Of a stretch of DNA of 64,000 bases, positions 35,600 to 44,212 are shown in pieces. The notes under the pieces were generated by a model, which was given only the letters and a program-made list of their open reading frames with translations, did no database searches and was not told the DNA's origin. The translations under genes were made by a program, and so were the position numbers. Where the stretch lies: the NCBI GenBank assembly GCA_052117325.1, contig JBQKJJ010000005.1. One strand, 5' to 3'. This stretch comes from CAG-964 sp902789345. GTDB lineage: Bacteria; Bacillota; Clostridia; Oscillospirales; Acutalibacteraceae. How positions within the stretch are numbered: the stretch's first letter is position 1; each line of letters begins with the position of its first letter.

Positions 35600-36358
35600 A
35601 TGAACAATAGCAAGGGCTTGGTAAGACTGCAAAAATATATGGCAGACTTAGGAATTGCCTCCAGAAGAAAGTCAGAGCAGATGATAGCTGACGGTATGGT
35701 AAAGGTAAACGGCAGAGTTGCCACAATAGGCGACAAGGTAAATCCTAAAAAGGATAAGGTTACCGTAAAGGGCAGAAAAATTGCCGCCGGAGCAAGGGCT
35801 AAAAGGTATTACATTATGCTGAATAAGCCTAGGGGCTATGTTACCACCATGAGTGACGAAATGGGCAGAAAGTGCGTGGCAGAGCTGGTAAAGGATATAC
35901 CTGCAAGAATATATCCGGTAGGCAGACTGGACAGAGATTCCGAGGGTTTACTGCTAATGACAAACGACGGTGAATTTGCCAACAAGGTTACCCACCCGTC
36001 TAAGCATGTTTACAAGGTTTACCGTGTAACTGTAAGGCCGGCTATAAATGAAGAACAGCTTGTTGAAATGAGTAGCGGTATGGTTATTGACGGCAGAAAG
36101 ACAGCCCCGGCAGAGGTAAGGGTTGTTCAGCGTGAAGAGGGCAGATGCGTTCTTGAAATAATTCTGCGTGAAGGCAGAAACAGACAAATTAGAAAAATGT
36201 GCGAGCAGCTTGGTTTAGAGGTGCCTAGACTTAAGCGTATTGCTGTAGGTCAGGTTAAGCTGGGAGGACTAAAGTCAGGTGCATGGAGAGAGCTTACAAA
36301 GGACGAGGTTCACCGCTTGCAGGCAAACTCCAACACAACAGAGGTTGACTATTATTAA
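35600..36358 (+). CDS. rluB: Ribosomal large-subunit pseudouridine synthase RluB-type
   Basis: 252 aa from MNNSKGLVRLQ (GAGGA upstream; the longer in-frame start has none). N-terminal S4 domain (LQKYMADLGIASRRKSE), catalytic Asp in GRLDRDSEGLLL, and the GRNRQIRKMCEQLG motif. Makes pseudouridine in 23S rRNA. In Bacillus it also closes the dacB-spm block. Confidence 0.95.
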   Translation: MNNSKGLVRLQKYMADLGIASRRKSEQMIADGMVKVNGRVATIGDKVNPKKDKVTVKGRKIAAGARAKRYYIMLNKPRGYVTTMSDEMGRKCVAELVKDIPARIYPVGRLDRDSEGLLLMTNDGEFANKVTHPSKHVYKVYRVTVRPAINEEQLVEMSSGMVIDGRKTAPAEVRVVQREEGRCVLEIILREGRNRQIRKMCEQLGLEVPRLKRIAVGQVKLGGLKSGAWRELTKDEVHRLQANSNTTEVDYY

Positions 36359-36387
36359 AACATATATTTACGGTTAAACCGTAAAAA

Positions 36388-36428
36388 AGTAGCGGCAGCA
36401 AGGTTTTTACCTGCTGCCGCCACTTTTA
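36388..36428 (+). terminator. Terminator after rluB
   Basis: GCGGCAGCA / TGCTGCCGC stem (36392 on), flanked by AAAAGT/ACTTTT which extends it. Confidence 0.85.
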
Positions 36429-36531
36429 ATTAAGGGGTTATATGGGTTTAGTGTGTAGATATTAGCTAATTAATAATTTTTACGGGGTTATGAATCTCTT
36501 TTGTTGATTTGTGTTAAAAAATATTTCTCTT

Positions 36532-36777
36532 TTATACAGCGGTAGGCTGTTGCTCTAAAAGGTAGTCCTCAATAATAACAGGCAAATGAACAAGCTCCAC
36601 ATTGAAGCTGTTGCATTTGTTTACAAATGCAGTGGCATCGTCCTGTTTTAAAAATATGTCCGATATATGTGCAAGCTCTTCGCCTGTTTTATTGCTGTAG
36701 GCGCATACCCCGTAGGCTGTGTATTTGCCCAAAACATCGTTTATAATTTTTTCACAAATAACCCTGTATGTAACCAT
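36532..36777 (-). CDS. Small DUF6514-like protein
   Basis: 81 aa, soluble. YGVCAYSNKTGEELAHISDIF and NVELVHLPVIIEDYL match a Clostridia-restricted family of unknown function. RBS CGGAGG. Family name from memory. Confidence 0.7.
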   Translation of the reverse strand: MVTYRVICEKIINDVLGKYTAYGVCAYSNKTGEELAHISDIFLKQDDATAFVNKCNSFNVELVHLPVIIEDYLLEQQPTAV

Positions 36778-36836
36778 CTATTCCTCCGTAAAAAACAAAC
36801 TGTCATTTCTTCGATGTGGTTTTTTACTATGTGTTT

Positions 36837-36866
36837 ATTATAATTGAATATTCAAAATTTTGTTAA
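36837..36866 (-). promoter_or_regulatory. Promoter of the DUF6514-like gene
   Basis: Minus strand TTAACA (36866-36861), 18 bp, TATAAT (36842-36837). Confidence 0.65.
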
Positions 36867-36984
36867 ATGTTTTGAAATTGACAGCTTTTTAAATGAAAAT
36901 GACACACAAAATTTGTATAATGTCATAAAATTATATTTGACTACATTTTTTGTCAAAAATCGATTTAAGGTTTGCGAAATTTAT

Positions 36985-37025
36985 GGTATAATGTACCCGT
37001 AGAGGATTTTGTTATTTATCTACGG
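36985..37025 (+). promoter_or_regulatory. Extended -10 promoter and leader inverted repeat of the LytTR gene
   Basis: TG-n-TATAAT (TATAAT at 36987-36992) with a poor -35, followed by CCGTAGA...TCTACGG (36997-37025) in the leader. The repeat could be an autoregulatory site or an mRNA hairpin. Confidence 0.55.
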
Positions 37026-37075
37026 TTATTATTCATAATTTTGTTGTTAGTGTAATGTAAGGAGAAATAGGAGTT

Positions 37076-37792
37076 ATGTTGATAGGCGTTTGTGACGATA
37101 GCTCACTTGACAGGGACATTATAGCTGACTTTCTGGGTAATTATCTTAGTGAAAAGGGTATTGAACACAGCATTAACATATATGAAAACGGCTCAAACCT
37201 AATATACGATGTTCAGGACGGCACGCTGCTGGATATTATATTTTTGGATATTTATTTAGAAAACGGTGAAATGGGTATAGAGGTTGCAAGAAAGCTGAGG
37301 CAGAATAACTACTGCGGAAAGATAGTCTTTTTAACGGCAAGTGCAGACTTTGCCATAGACAGCTACGAGGTAGAGGCCAGCGGCTATTTGCTGAAGCCAC
37401 ACAGTTACGAGAAGCTTTGCAGCGTTATGGACAGAATAGTTAAAAATATTACATCTGATGTTAAAACTTACAATATAAGTGTCCGTGGCGGCATTGTTCG
37501 TATTCCCCACAAAAATATTACATATATTGAAAGCAATAATTCAAAGTGTATTTTACATACAAGCAAAAACGAGGAATATACTGTGTACAAGCGCCTTAGC
37601 GAAATAGAGCAGGAGCTTAACGACAGCTGTTTTTTAAGGTGTCACCAAAGCTTTTTGGTTAATATGAACTATATACAAAGGGCAGATAAGGAGTTTACCC
37701 TTATTAACGGCGATACTGTGTCTATACGGCAAAGGAATTTAAAAGCAATTAAACAGGTGTATTTGAATTATTTAAAAGAAAAAGAAAGTTAG
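37076..37792 (+). CDS. LytTR-family response regulator (AgrA/LytR type)
   Basis: 238 aa. Receiver domain with DD near residues 6-7 and phospho-Asp in IIFLDIYLENG; LytTR DNA-binding domain from about residue 135 (ISVRGGIVRIPHKNITYIES, LRCHQSFLVNMNYI). No histidine kinase or autoinducer gene is adjacent, so it is an orphan here. Confidence 0.93.
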   Translation: MLIGVCDDSSLDRDIIADFLGNYLSEKGIEHSINIYENGSNLIYDVQDGTLLDIIFLDIYLENGEMGIEVARKLRQNNYCGKIVFLTASADFAIDSYEVEASGYLLKPHSYEKLCSVMDRIVKNITSDVKTYNISVRGGIVRIPHKNITYIESNNSKCILHTSKNEEYTVYKRLSEIEQELNDSCFLRCHQSFLVNMNYIQRADKEFTLINGDTVSIRQRNLKAIKQVYLNYLKEKES

Positions 37793-37795
37793 TCT

Positions 37796-37825
37796 TTGAA
37801 TAGGGCTACCGTATTTACATATAAT
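37796..37825 (+). promoter_or_regulatory. Promoter of the 56-aa gene
   Basis: TTGAAT (37796-37801), 18 bp, TATAAT (37820-37825). Confidence 0.65.
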
Positions 37826-37842
37826 ACTCAAGAGGTGATTAT

Positions 37843-38013
37843 ATGGCAAATATTAATGGTCTTGACAGAGAGGCTAAGGAGTATTTTTACTCTCTGCCAC
37901 TTGCGGTTCAGGAAAAGGTTATAGAAAGTAATCTTCAAATTACCTGCCGTGAGGATATTCAAAGGTATTTTACCAATGTAATAAATGTTAAAAATGACCG
38001 GTTTAGTAACTAA
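37843..38013 (+). CDS. Small conserved-looking 56-aa protein
   Basis: 56 codons (MANINGLDREAKEYFYSLPL, then AVQEKVIESNLQITCRE, ending NVKNDRFSN) behind AGAGGTGAT and its own promoter. Soluble, helical. CCGGTT/AACCGG arms span the stop codon. Small proteins of this pattern occur in Clostridia; function unknown. Too short for most gene callers at a 60-codon cut. Confidence 0.75.
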   Translation: MANINGLDREAKEYFYSLPLAVQEKVIESNLQITCREDIQRYFTNVINVKNDRFSN

Positions 38014-38089
38014 CCGGCCAAATCTGCATAATCTGTAAATAATGATAATAAGAATAATGGATTATTTCACAGATTGGTGATGATTAAAG

Positions 38090-38332
38090 GTGAATAAAGA
38101 AACAAGCACTTTAAATCAAGTTCCTATTGGAAAAAAATGCGTGGTTGATTGCCTAATGTCCGCAGGAAAACAGCGACGGCGACTGCTGGATTTGGGTTTA
38201 ACACAGGGTACTGTTGTAGAACCTGTTCAAAAAAGCCCTTTTGGCAGTCTGCGTGCATACGAAATTCGTGGAGGGGTTATTGCACTGCGGTATGAAGACG
38301 CAGTGTGTGTAAGAGTGTTATATAGCAGCTGA
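38090..38332 (+). CDS. feoA: FeoA-domain protein
   Basis: 80 aa from GTG (GGTGAT 8 bp upstream). SH3-like FeoA fold: LLDLGLTQGTVVEPVQKSPF and YEIRGGVIALRYEDA. Normally helps the FeoB ferrous transporter; no feoB is adjacent. Confidence 0.88.
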   Translation: MNKETSTLNQVPIGKKCVVDCLMSAGKQRRRLLDLGLTQGTVVEPVQKSPFGSLRAYEIRGGVIALRYEDAVCVRVLYSS

Positions 38333-38336
38333 ATTC

Positions 38337-38361
38337 GGCAGGCGCTTTGCCTGCCTTTTTT
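38337..38361 (+). terminator. Terminator of feoA
   Basis: GGCAGGC / GCCTGCC, 5-nt loop, then T6. Confidence 0.88.
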
Positions 38362-38662
38362 ATATGCTTAAATATTCTTGTGTTTAACAGACTGTGTTAA
38401 ATTGCTATGCTTTGTCAAAGGCTGTACCGGTATGATATAATTGCTTAAAATTAATATTCAATTAACAATAGCCGTCAATAAAGGCGGTAAAATATCATAT
38501 ATGGTAGTTTTAACTTAATATATTCGCAACAATACTGTGATAATTTTACAAAACCAAAATATATGTTGCAGTTTGGGGGCTTTTCTGTTAAAATTGCAGT
38601 AACTGAAATGAATTGAAAATAAAAAAATTGATTAAGCATAATTAGATGCTTGAAAGGAAATT
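38362..38662 (+). promoter_or_regulatory. Promoter region of the zinc-ribbon membrane protein
   Basis: Two SigA-like promoters are visible: TTGTCA-18-TATAAT (38412-38441) and TTGCAG-17-TAAAAT (38566-38594). The second is nearer the gene. No ORF. Confidence 0.6.
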
Positions 38663-39637
38663 ATGAATTATTACAATCAAAAATGTCCCGGTTGTCACAA
38701 GGTTTTTACCAAGGATGACGATATTGTTGTATGTCCCGTTTGTGGTACACCACAGCATAGGGAATGTTACGAAAAAGAAAACAGGTGCGTCAATTACGAT
38801 AAGCACTCAAGAGATTATGTGTGGAGCCCAAAGGAAGAGGCAAACACAGATAATGCCGATAACGGACAAGATTATGTAGTGTGCAGCAACTGCGGTGCCA
38901 AAAACAGCAGCGAGGCTTTTTTCTGTGGACACTGTGCCGCTCCGTTAAACGGCCCTGTTGATGAAAAGACAGACAACAGAAAAAATGAAAATACAGGCGG
39001 ACAAATGCCTTTTACCGGTATTCCGTTTGCCCAGGGCTTTGATACAGCCTATGATGAAGATGAGATTGCCGACAATGTTAAGCTGAAAGAGGCAAAGGCG
39101 TATGTAAAAACCAACACATTGCTGTATAGCTTTGTGTTTAAAAATATTCATGACCGTAACAGAAGCCGTTTTAATTTTGCTGCGTTTCTGTTTTCGGGCG
39201 GTTGGTTTTTGTATAGAAAGCAATATGGTATAGGTATTCTATTAACCTTGATTTTAGCTGTGTGTATGGTAGGGTATGACATTGGCTATATGGCCCTTGT
39301 ACAGTTTACACAGACAAACAGCATTGTAGACCAAACAGACCTGTATAACCATATTAGTTCACTGCCACTTGACCAGGCGCTGCTGTATGTATCTCCGCTG
39401 TTTTTTAGGGCTTTGCAGTACATTGTAATGATTATAAGCGGCTTTATCGGCAACAGGTGCTATTACAAAAATGTTGTGAAAAAAGTGCGTAAAACAAAGG
39501 CTCAGTGTACCAACAGCTTTGAGGTTAACAAAGAGCTTGACAGAAAGGGCGGAGTTGACCGTGTGCTTGGCTATGTGCTTCTTGCCGGTGCCTTTGTGCT
39601 GACGCTGCTGCCAAATTTTATGCTGGGTATGCTTTAA
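38663..39637 (+). CDS. Zinc-finger membrane protein (prokaryotic RING + zinc ribbon + DUF2628-like)
   Basis: 324 aa. N-terminal CPGC...CPVCG-TPQHRECY (about 8-35) is RING-like. A zinc ribbon CSNCGAKNSSEAFFCGHC follows (about 75-92). The C-terminal half has about four helices starting with RFNFAAFLFSGGWFLYRKQY, the DUF2628 motif. Function unknown; perhaps a membrane stress or protein quality sensor. Confidence 0.82.
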   Translation: MNYYNQKCPGCHKVFTKDDDIVVCPVCGTPQHRECYEKENRCVNYDKHSRDYVWSPKEEANTDNADNGQDYVVCSNCGAKNSSEAFFCGHCAAPLNGPVDEKTDNRKNENTGGQMPFTGIPFAQGFDTAYDEDEIADNVKLKEAKAYVKTNTLLYSFVFKNIHDRNRSRFNFAAFLFSGGWFLYRKQYGIGILLTLILAVCMVGYDIGYMALVQFTQTNSIVDQTDLYNHISSLPLDQALLYVSPLFFRALQYIVMIISGFIGNRCYYKNVVKKVRKTKAQCTNSFEVNKELDRKGGVDRVLGYVLLAGAFVLTLLPNFMLGML

Positions 39638-39694
39638 TGTAATTTAATTTATAGGAAAATGAATGTTAAACTGATAATTAAGTGAGGTAAATTT

Positions 39695-40570
39695 ATGAAA
39701 AAAATTCGCAAAGCGGTTATTCCTGCTGCCGGTATGGGTACAAGAGTTTTGCCTGCTACCAAGTCAATGCCAAAGGAAATGTTCCCTATAGTTGACAAGC
39801 CGGCTATACAGTATATAGTTGAAGAAGCTGTAAACTCAGGTATAGAGGAAATTTTAATTATTACCAACAGAGGTAAGGGCATTATAGAAGACCATTTTGA
39901 CTATTCGCCGGAGCTTGAGCAAGCGCTGCTTAAGGGCGGTAAAAATGAATTTTACGACACTGTAACGGCTATTCCTAAGCTTGCAAATATTACATATGTC
40001 CGTCAAAAGGAAACAAAGGGCTTGGGACACGCTATTAGCTGTGCAAAGAACTTTGTAGGCGACGAGCCGTTTGCCGTTTTGTTTGGCGATGATGTTATAG
40101 TAGGCGAAGACCCTGCTACTGCTCAGCTTATAAGAGCATACGAAAAGTACGGCAAGGGCGTGCTTGGTGTAAAAGAAGTGCCAAAGTCAGAAATTCACAA
40201 GTACGGTTCACTAAAGGTGGACAAGCTTGAGGGCAATGTGTTCAGCTGTACGGATATGGTTGAAAAGCCGGCAACAGAGGCAGAGGTTTTGTCATACTAC
40301 TCAATTCTAGGCCGATGTGTTTTGCCGCCTGAAATATTTGCCATTTTGGAAACGGTTAAGCCGGGCGTAGGCGGTGAAATTCAGCTTACAGACGCTATGA
40401 AGGTTTTGGCAAGAACCGTAGGTATGACAGCTGTTGACTTTACAGGTGTGCGCTATGATATGGGCAACAAGCTGGGCATTTTAAAGGCTCAGGTTGAGGT
40501 TGGCGTACAAAATAAAGAGCTTGGAGAAGATTTTAAAGCTTACCTTAAGGAATTTGTTAAAACATTATAA
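39695..40570 (+). CDS. galU: UTP-glucose-1-phosphate uridylyltransferase
   Basis: Makes UDP-glucose for glycolipids, capsule and teichoic acids. 291 aa. KAVIPAAGMGTRVLPATK nucleotide-binding motif, KSMPKEMFPIVDKP, FGDDVIVG and VEKP motifs are complete. RBS GAGG. Confidence 0.97.
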   Translation: MKKIRKAVIPAAGMGTRVLPATKSMPKEMFPIVDKPAIQYIVEEAVNSGIEEILIITNRGKGIIEDHFDYSPELEQALLKGGKNEFYDTVTAIPKLANITYVRQKETKGLGHAISCAKNFVGDEPFAVLFGDDVIVGEDPATAQLIRAYEKYGKGVLGVKEVPKSEIHKYGSLKVDKLEGNVFSCTDMVEKPATEAEVLSYYSILGRCVLPPEIFAILETVKPGVGGEIQLTDAMKVLARTVGMTAVDFTGVRYDMGNKLGILKAQVEVGVQNKELGEDFKAYLKEFVKTL

Positions 40571-40660
40571 TATTTTACAGCTGTATAATGACTGTTTAAA
40601 AGGTTTAAAATAGGTGTTTATTTTTATATATTTATTAAATTGTGACTAAATGGCATATTT

Positions 40661-40703
40661 TGTGCATATGCACATTGACAATTTGGGCAATTTAGGTAAT
40701 AAT
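40661..40703 (+). promoter_or_regulatory. Aconitase promoter with overlapping palindrome
   Basis: TTGACA (40675-40680), 17 bp, AATAAT (40698-40703; alternatively 16 bp and TAATAA). A perfect 14-bp palindrome TGTGCATATGCACA (40661-40674) lies directly against the -35. Confidence 0.65.
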
Positions 40704-40807
40704 ATATATGTTATATTTTCTAACATTCTGGGGCATTATGTATTTGCACCTCTAAATGCTGCGGTAGATAATGTTATTTACGAATAAAACAAAGGAGGAC
40801 GATTGTC

Positions 40808-42739
40808 ATGGGTTATACAATAGCACAAAAGATAATCAAAAATCACCTGCTAAGCGGTGAAATGACCGTAGGCAGCGACATTGGACTAAAAATTGACCAA
40901 ACACTTACACAGGATGCTACAGGTACAATGGCTTACTTGGAGTTTGAGGCTATAGGCGTACCTAGAGTAAAAACTGAAAAAAGTGTTGCTTATATAGACC
41001 ACAATACATTGCAGACAGGCTTTGAGAATGCGGACGACCACCGTTTTATTCAGACTGTATGCAGAAAGCACGGTATTTATTTCTCTCGTCCGGGTAACGG
41101 TATTTGCCACCAGGTACACCTTGAGAGATTTGGTATTCCTGGCAAAACATTAATCGGTTCTGACAGCCACACACCTACAGGCGGCGGTATCGGTATGCTT
41201 GCTATAGGTGCAGGCGGACTTGATGTTGCTGTTGCTATGGGCGGCGGTGCATACTACATAACAATGCCTAAAATGGTTAGAATTAATCTTTCAGGCAAAC
41301 TACAGCCTTGGGTATCTGCAAAGGATGTTATTCTTGAGGTGCTAAAGATTATGTCTGTTAAGGGCGGCGTAGGCAAAATAGTAGAGTACGGCGGCGAGGG
41401 TGTAAAGACTCTTACCGTACCTGAGCGTGCTACGATTACAAATATGGGTGCAGAGCTTGGCGCTACTACATCAATATTCCCTTCAGACGAGGTTACAAGA
41501 GAATTCCTAAAGGCACAGGGCAGAGAGGAAGACTGGAGCGAGCTTTCAGCAGATGCCGACGCTGTTTACGATGAGGTTATAGACATTAACCTTTCAACAC
41601 TTGTTCCTATGGCAGCATGCCCACACAGCCCTGATAATATTAAAACTATTGAAGAGATCGGTCCACAGGTTGTTGACCAGGTATGTATCGGTTCATGTAC
41701 AAACTCATCATATCTTGACCTTATGAGAGTTGCGGCTATACTAAAGGGCAAAACCGTTGCAGAGAATGTTTCTCTTGCTATAGCACCGGGTTCAAAGCAG
41801 GTTTATAATATGCTTGCTCTTAACGGTGCGCTTGGCGACCTAATTGCAGCCGGCGCAAGAATTCTTGAGTGTGCCTGCGGTCCTTGTATCGGTATGGGAC
41901 AGTCGCCTAACTCTAAGGGTATCTCTCTAAGAACCTTTAACAGAAACTTTAAGGGTCGTTCCGGTACAGCTGACGGTCAGATATACCTTGTATCACCGGA
42001 AACTGCAGCAGCTTCTGCTTTGGCAGGTGTATTCTGCGACCCTAGAACATTGGGTGACGAGGTAAAGATTGAGTTGCCTGAGAAATTCTTGGTAAATGAC
42101 AATATGGTTGCAGCACCTGTTCCTGAGGCTGAAATGGACAGCGTAGAGGTGCTTAGAGGACCAAACATTAAACCATATCCGGCTACATATCCTTTGGAGG
42201 ACACTATCGAGGCACAGTGCTCACTAAAGGTTGAAGATAATATTACTACCGACCACATTATGCCTGCTGGTGCAAAGATTTTGCCGCTGCGTTCAAATAT
42301 TCCGGCTATTTCCGAGCACTGCTTTACAGTATGCGACAAGGAATTCCCGGCAAGAGCTAAGCAAATGGGCAAGAGCATTATTGTTGGCGGCGAAAACTAC
42401 GGTCAGGGTTCTTCAAGAGAGCACGCCGCACTTGCACCTTTGTATTTGGGCGTAAAGGCAGTGCTTGTTAAGAGCTTTGCAAGAATTCACCGTGCAAACC
42501 TGATTAACGCAGGTATTATTCCTCTTACTTTTGTAAACGAGGCGGATTATGACAGCATCAGCCTAAACGACCAGCTTGTACTTCCTGATGTTAAGAAGTG
42601 CATTGTTGAGGGCAAGGATGTAGTTATTGAAAATAAAACAAACGGCAAAACTATCGTGGCAAAGTGCGAGCTTTCACAGCGTACAAAGGATATTATTCTT
42701 GCAGGTGGTTTGCTGAACTACACAAGAGAACACTCTTGA
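40808..42739 (+). CDS. Aconitate hydratase
   Basis: 643 aa. Citrate-isocitrate interconversion through a [4Fe-4S] cluster. Cysteine ligands in IGSCTNSS and CACGPCIGMG; swivel domain with GENYGQGSSREHAAL. Shorter than AcnA (about 890 aa); it is the compact single-chain form common in anaerobes. RBS AAAGGAGG. No citrate synthase gene is nearby. Confidence 0.95.
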   Translation: MGYTIAQKIIKNHLLSGEMTVGSDIGLKIDQTLTQDATGTMAYLEFEAIGVPRVKTEKSVAYIDHNTLQTGFENADDHRFIQTVCRKHGIYFSRPGNGICHQVHLERFGIPGKTLIGSDSHTPTGGGIGMLAIGAGGLDVAVAMGGGAYYITMPKMVRINLSGKLQPWVSAKDVILEVLKIMSVKGGVGKIVEYGGEGVKTLTVPERATITNMGAELGATTSIFPSDEVTREFLKAQGREEDWSELSADADAVYDEVIDINLSTLVPMAACPHSPDNIKTIEEIGPQVVDQVCIGSCTNSSYLDLMRVAAILKGKTVAENVSLAIAPGSKQVYNMLALNGALGDLIAAGARILECACGPCIGMGQSPNSKGISLRTFNRNFKGRSGTADGQIYLVSPETAAASALAGVFCDPRTLGDEVKIELPEKFLVNDNMVAAPVPEAEMDSVEVLRGPNIKPYPATYPLEDTIEAQCSLKVEDNITTDHIMPAGAKILPLRSNIPAISEHCFTVCDKEFPARAKQMGKSIIVGGENYGQGSSREHAALAPLYLGVKAVLVKSFARIHRANLINAGIIPLTFVNEADYDSISLNDQLVLPDVKKCIVEGKDVVIENKTNGKTIVAKCELSQRTKDIILAGGLLNYTREHS

Positions 42740-42748
42740 TAAAATGCA

Positions 42749-42778
42749 ATTACCCGTTTATTTATTTAAACGGGTAAT
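42749..42778 (+). other. Stem-loop between aconitase and icd
   Basis: ATTACCCGTTTA / TAAACGGGTAAT, a perfect 12-bp stem with a 6-nt loop and no T-run. May act as a processing or stability element that sets different levels of the two messages. Confidence 0.55.
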
Positions 42779-42820
42779 ATTATGTAATAAAAAATATACT
42801 TGAGCAAAGGGGCAATTAAA

Positions 42821-44032
42821 ATGGCTAAAATTGAAATGACCACTCCGCTTGTTGAGATGGACGGCGACGAGATGACAAGAATTATATGGAAGATGATTAA
42901 AGATATTCTTATCTATCCATATGTAAACCTAAAGGTTGACTACTATGACCTAGGTCTTGAGCACAGAAACGAAACTAACGACCAGGTAACTATTGACAGT
43001 GCTATAGCTACAAAGAAATACGGTGTTGCTGTAAAGTGCGCAACTATTACACCTAACGCTGCCCGTATGACAGAGTACAACCTAAAAGAAATGTGGAAGT
43101 CACCAAACGGTACTATCAGAGCTATGCTGGACGGTACAGTATTCAGAAGCCCTATTATCGTAAAGGGTATTACACCGTTTATTCCTACATGGAAAAAGCC
43201 AATTTGCATTGCCCGTCACGCTTACGGCGATGTATACAAGAACACAGAAATGTCTGTTAGTGCCGGTTCAAAGGCAGAGCTTTGTGTAACAAAGCCTGAC
43301 GGCACAGAGGAAAGATCACTAATTCATAATTTTGATACAGACGGCGTTATTCAGGGTATGCACAACCTAGACAAGAGCATTGGCAGCTTTGCCCGTTCTT
43401 GCTTCAACTATGCACTTGACCTAAAGCAGGACATTTGGTTTGCTACAAAGGATACTATCAGCAAAACTTACGACCACCGCTTTAAGGATATTTTCAATGA
43501 GATTTTTGAAAACGAGTACAAGCAAAAGTTTGCTGACGCAGGTATTGAGTATTTCTATACACTAATTGACGATGCAGTAGCAAGAGTTATCCGCAGTGAG
43601 GGCGGCTACATCTGGGCTTGCAAGAACTATGACGGCGATGTTATGTCAGATATGATTGCAACTGCATTTGGCAGCTTGGCAATGATGACCTCTGTTCTTG
43701 TATCACCGGACGGTGTATACGAGTACGAGGCTGCACACGGTACAGTACAGCGCCACTACTACAAGCACCTAAAGGGCGAAAAGACATCTACAAACAGTGT
43801 TGCTACATTGTTTGCTTGGAGCGGTGCTTTAAGAAAAAGAGGAGAGCTTGACAATAACCCTGAGCTTTGCAAATTTGCCGATAACCTTGAAAAGGCTACT
43901 ATTTCAACTATTGAAGACGGCGTTATGACAGGCGACCTAGAGCTGCTTTCTACACTGCCAAACAAGCAGAAGGTAGACACAGAAACTTTCCTTGTTGAAA
44001 TTAATAAAAGACTTGAAAAGCTAATGGCTTAA
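42821..44032 (+). CDS. icd: NADP-dependent isocitrate dehydrogenase (eukaryote-like subfamily)
   Basis: 403 aa from MAKIEMTTPLVEMDGDEM (AAAGGGG upstream; the TTG at 42800 is before the RBS). Motifs: LKEMWKSPNGTIRAMLDGT, YKNTEMSVSAGSK, DDAVARVIRSEGG and EAAHGTVQRHYYKH. This type II form, not the E. coli form, gives 2-oxoglutarate for glutamate synthesis, paired with aconitase. Confidence 0.95.
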   Translation: MAKIEMTTPLVEMDGDEMTRIIWKMIKDILIYPYVNLKVDYYDLGLEHRNETNDQVTIDSAIATKKYGVAVKCATITPNAARMTEYNLKEMWKSPNGTIRAMLDGTVFRSPIIVKGITPFIPTWKKPICIARHAYGDVYKNTEMSVSAGSKAELCVTKPDGTEERSLIHNFDTDGVIQGMHNLDKSIGSFARSCFNYALDLKQDIWFATKDTISKTYDHRFKDIFNEIFENEYKQKFADAGIEYFYTLIDDAVARVIRSEGGYIWACKNYDGDVMSDMIATAFGSLAMMTSVLVSPDGVYEYEAAHGTVQRHYYKHLKGEKTSTNSVATLFAWSGALRKRGELDNNPELCKFADNLEKATISTIEDGVMTGDLELLSTLPNKQKVDTETFLVEINKRLEKLMA

Positions 44033-44068
44033 AAGCTATTGCGATTTTCAGACTGTTGAAGTATAATA

Positions 44069-44107
44069 GGGTTGCTGTTTACGGTAGTAGACCGGCAGCC
44101 CTTTTAT
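44069..44107 (+). terminator. Terminator of icd
   Basis: GGGTTGCTG / CGGCAGCCC with two G-U pairs, followed by TTTTATAG. Confidence 0.7.
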
Positions 44108-44212
44108 AGGACAATGTTTGTTAAAAAATTCACATACCAATACAAGCTACGGGATAATATGCAGCTTGTATACATTGTTATAATATGTACTTTCAGAAAT
44201 GGTGATTTATAG

